Positions 51,601 to 61,040 of a stretch of DNA of 64,000 nt are shown here, one piece after another; position 1 is the first letter of the stretch, and each line of letters begins with the position of its first letter. The notes beneath the pieces are model-generated. The model had not been told where the DNA came from. It saw nothing but the letters and a program-made list of their open reading frames with translations, and did no database searches. Position numbers and translations under genes: made by a program. The stretch comes from Gordius sp. MW1 (taxonomy: Eukaryota; Nematomorpha; Gordioida; Gordea; Gordiidae), in contig OZ038526.1 of NCBI GenBank assembly GCA_964036665.1, positions 26,784,001 to 26,848,000 of the forward strand, read 5' to 3'.

Positions 51601-53685
51601 ACCTCCAAGCTCAATATTAATTCGCCATAGTCTTCAATCGTATTCGTAGCGCAATGCATTGTTTTATATGATAAGGGTCAATTAAGTCAACTGCGCTGAA
51701 GCCTTTTTAACAAGGTATGAGCAGTGTTGTAAAAACCATTGGGTTTTGCTTGGTCGACCGGTTTACTCGGGTCTGATTTTTAAATTTCGACTAAGCCTAG
51801 AGTTCGACTAAGAAAAACAGACAAGGCGTGTTTATGTTAAGTCGGCTAAAATTTAAGGTCGACCAAACAAAACCCGGCCAACACTAGTATGAAGCAAGAA
51901 ACGCTATAACAAAAATGGGTTTAAGAGTCCACAAAAGGTGATTAAAGAGAGGGAATAAGCTTATTTTGATTACGCCACTTTATTTTATTTCTATCAACTC
52001 AATTGAGGTAATGCATTAATGTGTTTAACAACCAAGTCATTTATTTCAAGGGTATAAATGTCCTGAAACGTTTCACTACGGTTTTGTGCAAAGCACTCAA
52101 TTATCACAATTTAATACATTTTTTGGAATTTAACAAAATAATACCTAACTGTTCTTCCAAAAGCTTTTTGTCTGGATAAACAACGTGGAATATGACATGG
52201 GACATGAGGCTAGCTAATGTTCTTCTAGATAGATAGTCTGAAAATTCTAAAGATTTAACGCAGATAGCTAATAGATTTTCATAATCTGCCATAAAGACAT
52301 AACTGTAATGCTTGGACATTGCTAGGATGCACTACAACAAGTAAAATAAGATATTTTATTAATAGATCTGTAAAAAAGTTATAAGTATATTACATAATTA
52401 TTAGAAAAATTACATTTTTAACTTATTATTTGCCTAATTTTTGCAGTTGTCTATTATATAAACATAAGTTTTTCTATCAATATTAAATAATATTGGCAAA
52501 TTTGGAAATGAAAAGTTCAACAATTATAGAAATCTTGATAATATCATTAGTTGCAGATTTAAATTTAAAATAATGAGTGCGCTAAACAAAACATCATTGA
52601 TTATTAAATATCAAAGAAAAATTTAGCCTAATTTCTAGTGTCATTAATTACAAATAAAATAAAGGCTTATTACCTGAGATGAATTGACTTTAACTGCACC
52701 GTTAACAAAATATGATAGACCATTAAATTTGTAGTCCAGCAAATAATTTTGCTTTATAATTTTTTTATAAATATCTTTAGCAATTTGAGGTTGAATCTGT
52801 TTACCAACCCCAATAAATATTTGTCTAATGGTGAAAAGGATGGTGTATTTTAATTCTTCTTTTTGATATAACCCAAGCTTATTCTCATTTTCACCATCCT
52901 TTTGAGATATATCATTGAAATTATTTAGGTTTAAGATGTTAATTGTCTTGGACAATTTCATAAGATTTTCAATTGTTTCTTCATATGATCTTCCAGTTAT
53001 TTTACCCAAATCTTTGTATATGTATGACAGTAAATACATAGCAGACCTATAAATACACATTAAATTCAATCATTGATATTAGTTATCAACAATAAATAGA
53101 TAAATGTTAATAATTACAATTTAGCATTTATTTGTTTATGCTGATTTGTGAGCAACTTAATGGAAAGTTTGGATTTCAAGTCCATTTGCATGTTGTCAGA
53201 ATTTGATTTTAAAATGTCATTGCATTTATTAATAACTTCTAAAAGTAAAAAGGTATCCTCATTGAATGTCATGAATTTGGTCATTACATTCCCCATTAAA
53301 TCCATAGAAGATGGTCCAATGTAATTCCCAGTAATCATTGTGTTTACAATTTGATCACATATTAATTTTTGGTTGTGTTTTATATCATTCTTTGTAAACA
53401 GAATTTAAAAATAACAAAGTTATATGAATTTAAGGCTATAATATTTACATAACATATTTTAGCAATCTTAAATAATTTAATTTATTAAGAATTCTTGATG
53501 CTATTTTAAAATATGCATACATACAAGTAATTTGTTTTTAAAAAAACTTTCTTTGATACCTTTTGTGCTCCGTCAAAAATTTTATACAAAAATTTAAACC
53601 ATTCATAAATATATATTGGTTTTTTAGAATAGTCTAATATATTTAAAATGTTCTCGTTTAAAATTAAGCTCTGACAAAATTCCAT
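31618..53685 (-). CDS. HEATR5: HEAT repeat-containing protein 5 (HEATR5/Laa1 family), complete, 32 exons
   Basis: Large HEAT-repeat cofactor of AP-1/clathrin trafficking at the trans-Golgi and endosomes (known for the family). Exons: 53685-53560, 53389-53118, 53046-52674, 52331-52145, 50577-50402, 46854-46572, 45875-45750, 45665-45225, 44774-44622, 44576-44477, 44186-44077, 41791-41499, 41445-41365, 40980-40726, 40017-39776, 39236-39074, 38954-38765, 38662-38631, 38306-38148, 37887-37701, 37653-37498, 37157-36846, 36391-36123, 35760-35581, 35537-35399, 34964-34767, 34649-34484, 33728-33628, 33577-33311, 33193-32622, 32573-32366, 31982-31618. Every phase closes: 6882 nt, 2293 residues, somewhat longer than the roughly 2050-2070 of vertebrate proteins. 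The start MEFCQSLILNENILNI matches the family N-terminus (LLLNE, then a YEWFKFL block). Landmarks are STIRSLLFTA, AVSCLQQLHLFIPQHINLPE, DGDRETNKL, LEQYQAQVGACLRPVFS, WTMALKDYATLSLP and a C-terminal SIKLKINF. Exon 18 (32 nt) and intron 20 (47 nt) are the least secure. Confidence 0.9.
34031..34371. mobile_element. Short hAT-like non-autonomous element in HEATR5 intron 27
   Basis: A GGGCC/GGGCTCG-rich element of 341 bp is flanked by the identical 8-bp repeat AGGCTAAG (34023-34030 and 34372-34379). The left end is TAGAGCTCTGCACAGGG. The right end, reverse-complemented, is TCCCTGCAAAATGG, so the inverted repeats are imperfect. Internal GGGCCGGGCCTG and GGGCCGAAATTCC motifs resemble those of the 29604-30815 hAT copy, which suggests a deletion derivative of that family. 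Confidence 0.7.
36658..36690. repeat. A-tract of about 32 nt in HEATR5 intron 22
   Basis: An uninterrupted run of A on the plus strand. It may be the tail of a retro-inserted sequence or simple slippage. The adjacent 36.5-36.65 kb sequence is not recognised as a retroelement. Confidence 0.6.
39463..39612. mobile_element. MITE with CATGGGCGTAGCCA ends, HEATR5 intron 15
   Basis: A 150-bp element with a 14-bp terminal inverted repeat CATGGGCGTAGCCA / TGGCTACGCCCATG. The interior has a G-rich and a C-rich run and an AT-rich core. A near-identical copy lies at 50193-50357, with diverged relatives near 44998-45175, 50676-50835 and 60390. Flanking AAGATA occurs on both sides with a 1-nt offset, so the target duplication is uncertain. 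The transposase superfamily is not assigned. Confidence 0.7.
41892..43832. repeat. Composite tandem-structured repeat family, copy B, inside HEATR5 intron 11
   Basis: Starts with CTCGGGCCTTCGGCCCTCGT and a GGGAAGGG tract. It continues with about nine diverged units carrying TTGGCCAATGGTCATTTTTT and GCCAGCGGACGGCCAAAAAG, plus a stretch of GTGACAAGACATTCGG repeats near 43235-43300. It ends with GGAC repeats and GAGCCCATAAATTGC-ATAGCAATT. It accounts for most of the 2.3-kb intron and is colinear with copy A. Several pieces contain a sequence like a reversed tRNA T-arm (GGTTTCGAACCC near 43145). Confidence 0.6.
44998..45175. mobile_element. Diverged relative of the GGGCGTAGCCA MITE, HEATR5 intron 8
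   Basis: Opens with CATAGGCGTTACCAGGGGC and closes with CTGGCTAGGCCCATG. Its interior, GGCTGCCCCCTTTAAATCC and TTAGCCCCTCCCTAAATCAT, matches the flanks of the CATGGGCGTAGCCA copies with several substitutions. It is an older copy of that family. Confidence 0.5.
46034..46205. mobile_element. Short hAT-like MITE in HEATR5 intron 6
   Basis: 172-bp element. The left end is TAGGGACCTGCACGGGTGAC and the right end, reverse-complemented, is TAGAGACCGGCAAACCCTG. The flanks are GAACTAAG (46026-46033) and GAACCAAG (46206-46213), seven of eight identical, consistent with an aged hAT duplication. The interior has CGGGT-rich subterminal motifs. Confidence 0.65.
46273..46549. mobile_element. MITE with GGCTTGTCTTAATATCGGATT ends, possibly PIF/Harbinger
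   Basis: The left end (from 46273) and the reverse complement of the right end share CTTGTCTTAATATCGGATT. The flanking trinucleotide is TAA on both sides (46270-46272 and 46550-46552). A 3-bp TWA duplication is typical of PIF/Harbinger, but a TA duplication as in Tc1/mariner cannot be excluded because the two ends differ by one terminal base. It sits immediately 3' of the HEATR5 exon 6 donor. Confidence 0.6.
47254..50159 (+). mobile_element. Structurally intact hAT transposon in HEATR5 intron 5
   Basis: 2906-bp element with ends TAGAGATGG / CCATCTCTA and a perfect 8-bp target duplication ATCCTAAT (47246-47253 and 50160-50167). Both subterminal regions are packed with GGGAATATTCCC-type palindromes and TTCCCG repeats, typical transposase-binding clusters of hAT elements. 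It carries a single uninterrupted transposase gene and is inserted antisense to HEATR5. Intact ORF and TSD indicate a recent, possibly still active copy. Confidence 0.93.
48034..49863 (+). CDS. hAT-family transposase with BED zinc finger
   Basis: 609 residues, one exon, start in MPRKPSDIWKHF. The N-terminal BED-type finger has W9 and C27-x2-C30-x14-H45-x3-C49. The RNase H-like core shows the first acid in LISDGWTN (D191), the second in IVTDNAANM (D251), and the hAT-specific C-x2-H in FGCAAHGLNLL (C275, H278). The C-terminal dimerisation block SAATERIWSTFG supplies the third acid (E554) and continues with SKSRNRM and KLVSIRHNM. All expected catalytic residues are present and there is no stop or frameshift. 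It sits between subterminal repeats of the 47254-50159 element. It catalyses cut-and-paste transposition with 8-bp duplications. Confidence 0.95.
   Translation: MPRKPSDIWKHFGRHTSSNKKGFIAICNYCNHKYDFPNPTKMSIHIQKCPEYASETKCSELEVFSISSESSKTFSASEHKHPTVTTPELTTNFNTSKQSTLNINQYFDSMTPVQQERLNEKLALAIYMSNCPFNITENYYWKDFFKSIKPSFRIPPRKAIGGSLLNDQFDKIKAVINEKLESGSNFTLISDGWTNIRGESIINFIIMTLKPIFLKSIDTGTNAHTGDYIADQFLKVMEEIGTLKFVAIVTDNAANMKKAWEIVKSKHPSIECFGCAAHGLNLLIKDISNKIPTIQNITAKVKQIIKYIKFNTILSSTFKEKQCNKNRLTTLKIPCPTRWGGIVIMLNSFLVNKDTLQELALTDTFADRSKRLNLLDNDVFWEKIKKITFFLDVILTKITCLESDSGLLSDVPEAFHTIKAHFSEISSKEFSLIDASVIKKFVSKRKSFCCKDFHMAANLLDPRYCGVNLTTKEIAESINAIKIISQGYNFNIGQVIANLAEFRAKDGLFAERSIWDSASYISPLTWWKGLCTNQPLSEIAVKLFSIPATSAATERIWSTFGYVHSKSRNRMKNDKVKKLVSIRHNMHLKSSINFNAKARSISSSDESIS
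50193..50357. mobile_element. MITE with CATGGGCGTAGCCA ends, HEATR5 intron 5
   Basis: 165 bp, same 14-bp inverted ends as 39463-39612 and the same G-run/C-run flanks around an AT core. It lies between the right end of the intact hAT element and the HEATR5 exon 5 donor, about 45 bp from that donor. Confidence 0.7.
50676..50835. mobile_element. Reverse-oriented, diverged copy of the GGCGTAGC MITE, HEATR5 intron 4
   Basis: Starts AACGGCGTAGCGGGGGGGGC and contains GAGAGGGACGGCTGACCCCC and ATTTTGCCCCTTTCTAAGTC, ending near AATGCTAACTATG. These are the reverse of internal segments of 39463-39612. The right terminal repeat is eroded. Confidence 0.45.
51090..51600. mobile_element. Second copy of the CAGAGACCAGAAAA GC-rich element, HEATR5 intron 4
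   Basis: Opens with CAGAGACCAGAAAAACCC and closes with GGGCGGGCTCGGACGGGCA and ATTATAAAATCGGAGAGGG, matching 24271-24710. It appears interrupted near 51190-51270 by a piece of the AATTGC-TAT-GCAATC / CCGTCCTGTCCAACTTGTAA repeat. A related piece of that second repeat recurs at 53775-53830. Confidence 0.4.
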
Positions 53686-53699
53686 TTCAAATTTTAAAA

Positions 53700-54420
53700 A
53701 GTTCAGCTGACCTATTCAGATACGTATATATTTTAAAATATAGCGATTTAGGGAATACAGGTAGGTCAAATTTAAATTGCTATGCAATTTATCGTTTTTG
53801 GTTTTCCGTCCTGTCCAACTTGTAATTTTTCAATAATTTTTATTGAAACTTATAGTTTTTAATGGTTGCGGATTATGCATTGTGCTTTCGCAAAAAGAGG
53901 CAGGTTGGCATTAATTTTTTGACCTCGACCGAGCCCAAAGTCCATTATTGTTTTTGGCTCGAATAATTAATATCTTTATTAATTTTCTTTGGGCAACTTG
54001 TCTATGTTGTTGCTTTATATCGGATAACTGCGAAACTGTCTAAATAATTCCTTCCAAATTTATATGACCCGCCCATGGCCAATCTGGTTAAATGCTATTC
54101 ATTTTTGCTGCTTATTTTCTTTTATATGTTTTTTTTTGCAGATTGTCCAGACTGTTGCTTTATTTTGTGAAACTGGCTAAATAATTGCCAGCAAATTACT
54201 GATGACTGTTGCATACTTCTACTTTATCTGACCCCTGCCAAAAGCCAAAATCCATTTTTAATTTTGTACCTGTAGGTTTTGGGTTTATAGTATTGTCGTA
54301 TATGATAATACGCGAGGTTAATTTTTTATTGCTACACATTATATTAATCATACGTTTCGACTTTTATTCTCTTTTATTCGTTAGAAAGTAAATTTATTTA
54401 TGTCTACACAATCTCCCACC
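53700..54420. other. Upstream flank of HEATR5, no gene seen
   Basis: Should contain the HEATR5 promoter (transcription leftwards from about 53.7 kb). It includes a truncated repeat piece at 53775-53830 with GCTATGCAATTTATCG and CCGTCCTGTCCAACTTG, shared with 51.2 kb. No clear TATA box or further exon is visible. Confidence 0.4.
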
Positions 54421-54432
54421 TGCTATTTAATG

Positions 54433-55047
54433 TGTGGTATACCTCTTTTCCTTTACATTTAATTTCCTTTCGTGTGTGTTATTTCCCCCCCCCCAAGCGC
54501 TTGTACGTGTTTATATTATTATTAACACGCATCAGTGAATTTGATATACGCGTACTGTATCGATAACTTTTTATATTTCGATCATTCTAAAATTCTTTTT
54601 AATTTTCTTTGTCTGAGAATAAAATAAAATAACTAAGATGTAGAGAAAAGATCCTACTTCTGACACCATTTTAATATTTTAAAATTATGGTGAATTCATA
54701 TTTTTACAGGATGCGATTTAAGATATGAGGAACAGGGATATATTGGGAGAATTGTAAAGGATAGGGAAATGGCAGGGGGAACAAGGTAAAAAAACTCACG
54801 CGCGTACGCGGAAATATACTTTTATTGTTTTCTCTACATCTTAGTTATTTTATTTTATTCTAAGGCAAAGAAAAATTAAAAAGAATTTTAGAATGATCGA
54901 AATAAAAGTTATCGATACAGTACGCGTATACAAAATTCAATGATGCGTGTTGATAGAAATAACAAACACGTACAAGCGCGTGGGGGGGGGGAGGAATAGT
55001 AACACACACGAAGGGAATTAAATAAAAAGGAAAAGAGGTATACCACA
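54433..55047. mobile_element. Foldback element with long terminal inverted repeats of about 220 bp
   Basis: The left arm (about 54433-54650) and right arm (about 54830-55047) are imperfect reverse complements. Paired landmarks are TGTGGTATACCTCTTTTCC with GGAAAAGAGGTATACCACA, ATACGCGTACTGTATCGATA with its complement, and AACTAAGATGTAGAGAAAA with TTTTCTCTACATCTTAGTT. The central 180 bp is unrelated single-copy-looking sequence. A C-run in the left arm pairs with a G-run in the right arm. No ORF is seen, so it is a non-autonomous foldback-type or hAT-like element. No target duplication was identified. Confidence 0.75.
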
Positions 55048-55199
55048 AGTATCTTAGCTTCAAATATAGATTATCACTTCAAATAATAAATTTTTGGGTG
55101 AAAATTAATGATAATCGTTCCTCGGCCAAAGATCAACCATTTTGTCCCTTTTCCGGGCCTCACTTGATTCTAAATTTTTTGTGTGGGCGGCTAACTTTT

Positions 55200-55400
55200 A
55201 AGCCAAAAATGTATATATTTCTTGTCCCCTCTCCTCTTTGCTTCCTCCGCTTTTACCCCCTTGCCCCCCTTCAGCCCCCTTACACCCCATCTCCTTTACT
55301 CCTATTTACCTACCCCCTTCTTCTCCTCTTTGCCCCTCCCCCTTTGCCTCCCTCTTTGTCGCCTCTTTTGTCCCCCCTTGCTCACTCACCCCCTCACGCA
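55200..55400. repeat. Pyrimidine-rich (C/T) low-complexity tract
   Basis: About 190 nt of almost pure C and T on the plus strand (CCCCTCTCCTCTTTGC-type). It explains three overlapping proline/leucine-rich ORFs here, which are composition artefacts. Such tracts can adopt triplex DNA, but nothing shows that here. Confidence 0.7.
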
Positions 55401-56367
55401 AAATGAAATGTTTGTCAGCTATGATCTATTATTGAAAAATTGTTGCCATAAGATCCAATAAACTAATATGTTTTGCAAATATAAAATGACGAGAAAACAT
55501 ATAGACGTAATTAACATCAATGATTAATAATACTTATAGCATCAGCACACTCGTCCAGTCATTATGAATGAAATCTTTGCAATTAAGAATATTAAAGCTT
55601 CTGTAAATTTAATTAATTAAATTTTGGTAAATAAAATAAGGATACACAAAAAATTAAGGTGTACTTTACTTGCGGGGATGGGGGGGGGGCAAAAATACTG
55701 CAAAAAATAGAGTTATAAAATAAGAGATGAGCATGTGTTTTTACAAATTTAAATGTAACCTAAGGCTTATTATACACATAGTAAATCAAATAAATTATGT
55801 GTGGATATATGTCTACCTATTCTTTCACTACATTATAATATTATTTGTCAAACACAATTATTATATTTTATTATAAATAAAACCTGTGTTCCCCCCCCCC
55901 TTTTTATTTTTAGCTATTTTTCCTTTTCACACCTTTTTCCTAGCACCATCTGTGCTAATTTTATTTTTATAAAAACATCCATCCCTACAATCGCTAATGT
56001 TAATTTCTCGCTATATCCAGTTTTGTAATCTCTATCATTTTTATTCATCAACCTGTTTATGCTACCAACTTTACTTCATTTTTATTTTTTGTGACTTTAA
56101 CCTCATCTTTTTTACCCCTGATTAATGATGTAGAAAAACTTAGTCTATGAGAAAAACAGAGAAAAATCTCGGTCTCGTCTCGTCCCGAAAAACCAAGACG
56201 AGACGAGATTTTGAAAAACGGACTCGAGATCGAGACGAGAATTTCGACGTCGGACGAGACAATACGAGAGTTTTCGGTGAGATCTCGGCATTTTCTATTA
56301 ACAATAAATTTTATTTAATTTAATTTTTTTTAGTCGATAGAAGTTTATTTCCAATTAATTATGTATG

Positions 56368-56616
56368 TTATATGCTAAAATATATTAAAAATAATAAGCT
56401 GGCATTGAGCCATGTTTTGTTGAGTGTATTAGATTTTACAATTTCCATGGTGATTTTCTGCTTGATGTAGAAAAATTCTTTGGGATCGTGTGTGATGGAG
56501 GTTATAAATTTTGATGTTTGTTTAAGGAATTGGCTGCCCTCGGGACCTAGGTTACCGAGGGTCGTGGCTACTACTGGTACAAAAATAATATTGCTGAGGT
56601 ATTTGTATTTTTCCAC
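56368..56616 (-). pseudogene. C-terminal fragment of a non-LTR (LINE) reverse transcriptase
   Basis: The minus strand encodes KYKYLSNIIFVPVVATTLGN, then LGPEGSQFLKQTSKFI, then IKQKITMEIVKSNT. The order V/I-P-V-V-x2-T-x-G-x-x-GPE followed by Q(K/R)I(T/S)-x-x-(I/V)xxxN is characteristic of the extreme C-terminus of many LINE-type RT proteins. No RT catalytic core is present upstream. It is a 5'-truncated relic, as expected for LINE insertions. Confidence 0.65.
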
Positions 56617-56794
56617 TTTCTTTCTCTAAGTAGAAGAGATGAGGTCGGGAGAGGCGTTAGATTTGGCAGATATATCCACTGAAGTCCCAGCAGTCGTTTA
56701 GGCCACAGGCCCATGGAATGATTTTTACACCGTTGGGTCTTTTACCGTCAGTGGAGCTTAGGCCAGCGAACATTCTGGCGCGGTCGATAGGATT

Positions 56795-57982
56795 ATGATT
56801 GCCGATTCGGACAATGAAAAACTGGGGAGAACTACATTAGCCAATTTCGATTCAACGCAAGACGATATCGAATTATATATCAATGACGCAAAACTCGATA
56901 TTGCAGGTATATCTTCGAATTCGGCAAAGAAAAAGCTGATTAGAGCTTATTTTGAGTTGGCAAATTTAGAAAAATTATCCCAATTCCTATATCCGAAATT
57001 ATTCAAGGACTCGGAATGGGAAGAAATCCTGTGTGCCATAAGTAAAATTTTTAAGAAAAAGGTTACATCTTTTTCAGTCAGGATGGATCTCATGAGATCA
57101 AAACGAACATCTGGTGAGTCAATTTCCTGTAATTTCAAAACAGATGTTGAATCTCGTATAAGGGATCAACTCATTTTTGGAGCAGGCATTCCTCGATTAG
57201 AATTGGAAATAAAAACCAACTATCCACACTGCGACGAGAAGGACGGAACGCCCCTAGCATAGAGCAAGGTGCTAAATGGCCTTGACGTTTGAAAGGGCCG
57301 ATACGGAGATTCTAGAGGCGTAAGAGGTAGTACACAAGAATTCTGAATTCTACAATAATTCGAATGAAGAGTGTTATAAGATTACTATTAACGGAAACCT
57401 CAATTGTGGACGTTTTGGTCAACAGCATCTGCTTTGTAGGAATTGCCATAATAAAAGTCATTATGCGCGATGTTGTAGGGAAGACCCTAAGATTCAAAAG
57501 ATTGATTTCAACGGAGTCGACGGCGATAATGCTCCATTGATTCGATCAATCACATTAAACGCCGGGGGCGTCGAGCGGTCATTGAATTAAAACTTGATGG
57601 AATTCGTACTCTTATGGACTACGACACTGGAGCTCAAGTTTCTATAATTAATAGTAATTTGTGGAAGAAAATTGGGTCTCCAGAAATTAAATCGATCATA
57701 TCGCCCATGTTGTACGGTAATACTACCCTAGAGGTTTTAGGCGAGACAATTATGCAAGTGCAAGTTGGGTCACAAACTAAAACCTTAACGGCTCTAGTAA
57801 GCAAAAAATATGACGTACCGCTTTTTGGATTGCCATGGAGCATAGCTTTTAAGTTTGCCTTGCCACCAATAGTAAAGGTTCAGAAGTTAAATTTATTGGA
57901 CGAGAATTCATTTATCTCAAAAATTGGAGCAAAACGTTGGAGGCTTGATGGAGCAAGGACGAACGCGACAAAGGCATCTTAA
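56795..57982 (+). pseudogene. Degraded Ty3/gypsy-like gag-protease remnant
   Basis: Three consecutive open stretches in two frames. 56795-57262 is gag-like (about 155 residues, charged, no motif). 57324-57590 carries a zinc knuckle CRNCHNKSHYARCC (C-x2-C-x4-H-x4-C). 57596-57982 is a retropepsin with active site DTGAQVSII, a following LWKKIGSP segment and the flap/C-terminal VPLFGLPW. The knuckle and protease frames differ by one near 57585. No reverse transcriptase, RNase H or integrase follows and no LTR was found, so the element is broken. It is described only as a relic. Confidence 0.68.
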
Positions 57983-58413
57983 TAATATAGCAAAAGGGTT
58001 AAATAAAATTTCTACGTCCACGTAAAGTAACAATATATCATTGACTAATAAAGTCAGGGCCGCTAGTGGCAATCATCTGCGAAATTTTCCCTTAGGTAGC
58101 GGAGGGTATCAGCATTCATTTTCCGCTGGGCCCACACAACTAAATGAAGTTAGAAGACAACCTAAAAGGGACTCTAAAGGAGGAGGAGGAGGACCGGCCT
58201 CTTGTATGGACGTTAATAGAAGCCAATTGTGTATTTTTATTTTGTATGATTCACATTTAAGGTTAAATCAATATGATTTGAATATATTTGATATAAAAAA
58301 CGCACAGTGTAGTAAGTATGATATAATTTTGCAAAAAATCATTTTGTTAATTTCAGTTGGTTTAACTTTTGTGTTTAATGGAATTGTTTTACGCAATTTT
58401 TATTTGGGGGGAA

Positions 58414-58438
58414 AAATATATATATATATATATATATG
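58414..58438. repeat. (TA)n microsatellite
   Basis: About 12 TA dinucleotides directly after a GGGGGGAAAA stretch. It produces the isoleucine/tyrosine tail of a spurious downstream ORF. Confidence 0.8.
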
Positions 58439-58449
58439 GTAACTAACAT

Positions 58450-60640
58450 TTTTTCATTTCTAGCAGATTTTATTTCAATCTAAGTTTTAAAGATGAAGGG
58501 AGAAGTTTATTGATTATTGCGAATAAGATCAAAAGGGGTATGTGGTACATTGGCCGCTAATGCCTAGGTGATAAAACAATGAAAGATACGCGAAATAACA
58601 ATTTCTGTAAAGGGAGAGGGGGAGGGTCGGATAAGTATACATGAGATACGCGGTATCACAATTTCTGTGTATAGAAAGAGGGGGGGGGAATCCGTATATA
58701 CGACTACCTAAGTATGAGTAGCCCTTATGGTAAGTGACTACTTTGATATATATTTATCACATATTTGTATCCCTGGTATTATTGTTTATTACAATATCTT
58801 AGCCTTAGAATAAGTTTTGATGGAGTAGTAAATATAACTAACGCATTTTTTAATTTCATTATTTCTTATCCTGCATGATGTGATAATATCAAACTGGTGG
58901 TTAATTAATTTGTATAATTATCCAAGTCAATCTAAAGTGGCTCGAGATTTTTTAAAACCCCTTTGAGCTCTCCTGCCGAAAGATTATTTTTAAAAGTATA
59001 TTTTAGTATTCGATGACACCGTAATAAATTAAATCATTAATTTTCCAGAAGTTATTATGCCTTAACTCATATATTATAAAATAACTATTTCATGGCAAAT
59101 TTAGTTAAAAATGGAAGATAACTTTTGGGAATATAAGTGTAACCTTAAAATATATCATGATAGTTACTATTTAATTATATTGATTTTTTCTTATCAACAA
59201 TAATTTTAATTGTTCTTTACAACGTTTTAATAAGTGCAACTAGTTATTAAGTTTATGAATTATAATTATTGTTATTCTAACATGCAATAAACTTTATGGG
59301 CTATAATTGATGAAGGTAATATCAATTAATTAAAACGTTTGCCTTAAATTAGTTAAACAAATGCTCTACTTTAGCTCTAGCGTGTTAATAAAGGGTCTCA
59401 ATATGCCCAAATTCGAAACATAGTCAATAGGTAAGCATTTAAATTTATTAGTTCTCATTTGACAGACGCAGAATTTGAAGCAAATGTAATAATCTGCTAA
59501 AATTAATAAAGATTCTAATCTATACTTCAAGTTTAATGAATTTGCACTTGCTATAGAATATGTTATATTCATTTGGTTCATATTGTAAATGACACGTGGC
59601 ACTAAATCTCTATCATGTTTGTATATCAAAGTTATTCAAATAAAATAGTTTGCAATTTGACTTTTTAAAATATATCACTTTTTATTTTTAGTAATTTTCA
59701 TAAATCAGCAGAAATTTTTATTTTGGATATAAAGTTTTTAAAAAGTGAGACAAGTCGAGAATTCTCGTAGAGACGAGACCGAAATTTTTTCAGTCCGAGA
59801 GGAGATTGAGATCATCGTAATCGCACCCGAATCGAGATGAGATTTTGCTTTCGAGACCGAGACGAGATCAAAACACTACCGCTGATGATGGGCTATAATA
59901 GCTCGATCGAGTTCCATTTCCCTCTACCTATTTTATCAATCCAAACCCACCTATTTTATACAAAGAAATACACAACAACGGATTGAATATTCAATTTATA
60001 ATAAATTTTTCTTAATTTTTTTGAAATCAAAACTTATTTGCCCCTCCTCCCTAATCTAAATCCTGCCTTGTCCTGTCCTTGTTAATTAATTGAGAGTTTT
60101 TTACGGGTTTAAGCAAATTTCTGAATTGCCAAGCAAAAAAAAAAATAGTAAGATTTTTTACTTTCTCTAAAATTTTTTACTCTAATTCAAAACCTGGCTA
60201 TGCCCATATGAGCATTTATAAATAAAACATGTGAATTTTCGACTATCAAAATAAATATTATTTATGGTTATCTATTCTATCCTATTATATAAAATGTTTA
60301 TTCCAACTGATTAATAATCTTTGAATGATAACCTGTATTTGTTTAAAGATGTACATGAAAACGTCTCACCTAAACAATGATATAGATCAGTGGCGTAGCC
60401 AAGGCCCCCCCCCAGCAAATATTAAAAAACTGATTTAAATAAAATTTTAAATTAATTAAAAGTATTTATAGTCTTATAAAAGACTCGCTCATAAATACCT
60501 TAAAAGCTTATATATTTACTTTAATATTTAGGATGTTAAGACATCGATGGAATGAATTGGCAATATTAACAGATCATAATCCTCCTACTTCACGTGAAAT
60601 TTCTAAATGACCATCGCTTGGAAAAAAAATCAATTGAATA
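58450..60640. other. AT-rich interval without recognised gene
   Basis: Apart from the right CTCG cluster (59748-59872) and a partial GGCGTAGCCA MITE end near 60390, I see no coding exon, RNA gene or complete element. Open stretches are short and composition-driven. Confidence 0.45.
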
Positions 60641-60647
60641 TATATTA

Positions 60648-61040
60648 AACTCGGGCATTCGGCCCTCGTGGGAAGGGGGAGAAGGGAAGGGGAGTAGGGG
60701 AAGGGGAGTAGGGGGAGGGAAGGGGGGACGACTCATCTATACTCCGTATAAACGTAGCATATTTGCTATGCAATTTATGGGCGAGAAAGGTAGGAAGGGG
60801 CGAGAATGCTTATAGGGGGGTATTAAATGTAAAATAATTAGTTATAGACCCTTGTAGGGAAGGGCATAGGGTAATTATCAATGTTAACCAATTCAAAAAC
60901 AAAAAAAAATTTCGATTTATTTGGCCAATGGTCATTTTTTCCATTGGTCAGTAGCCTGCGGACGATCAAAAAGTCATATTATCAATGATATTAACAAGAA
61001 CAAAATATTAATTTAATTTAAAAAAAAATAAAAATTTTGC
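60648..61040. repeat. Composite tandem-structured repeat family, copy C (truncated)
   Basis: Opens like copies A and B (CTCGGGCATTCGGCCCTCGT, GGGAAGGGG tract, GACGACTCATCT, GCTATGCAATTTATGGGCGA). It keeps one unit with TTTGGCCAATGGTCATTTTT and CCTGCGGACGATCAAAAAGT. Downstream at 61035-61100 a reversed tRNA-T-arm-like block (CTCCCGAGCTTGAACCAAGG) follows. Confidence 0.55.

Larger units (their letters stand above)
56158..59872. repeat. Inverted CTCGTCTCG-rich clusters flanking a 3.4-kb interval
   Basis: The left cluster at 56165-56290 (GGTCTCGTCTCG, AGACGAGACGAGA, CTCGAGATCGAGACGAGA) and the right cluster at 59748-59872 (GAGACGAGACCG, GAGACCGAGACGAGATC) are in opposite orientation. The outer right end, reversed, reads TAGTGTTTTGATCTCGTCTC. 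CTCG-rich subterminal clusters of this sort occur in hAT elements, so the pair could bound one element that contains the gag-protease remnant. No matching target duplication was found. Confidence 0.4.

Noticed and set aside
52001..52075. Possible HEATR5 exon reading YTLEINDLVVKHINALPQL
   Set aside because: Its phase fits neither neighbour, and the exon 4 donor and the exon 5 acceptor at 50577 already join in phase with a conserved sequence.
55098..55461. Three overlapping proline/leucine-rich ORFs
   Set aside because: They are products of a C/T low-complexity tract with no domain or codon signal.
58041..58442. 133-residue ORF downstream of the gag-protease remnant
   Set aside because: Its C-terminal half is AT-rich low complexity and a TA microsatellite; no retroelement domain is recognisable.
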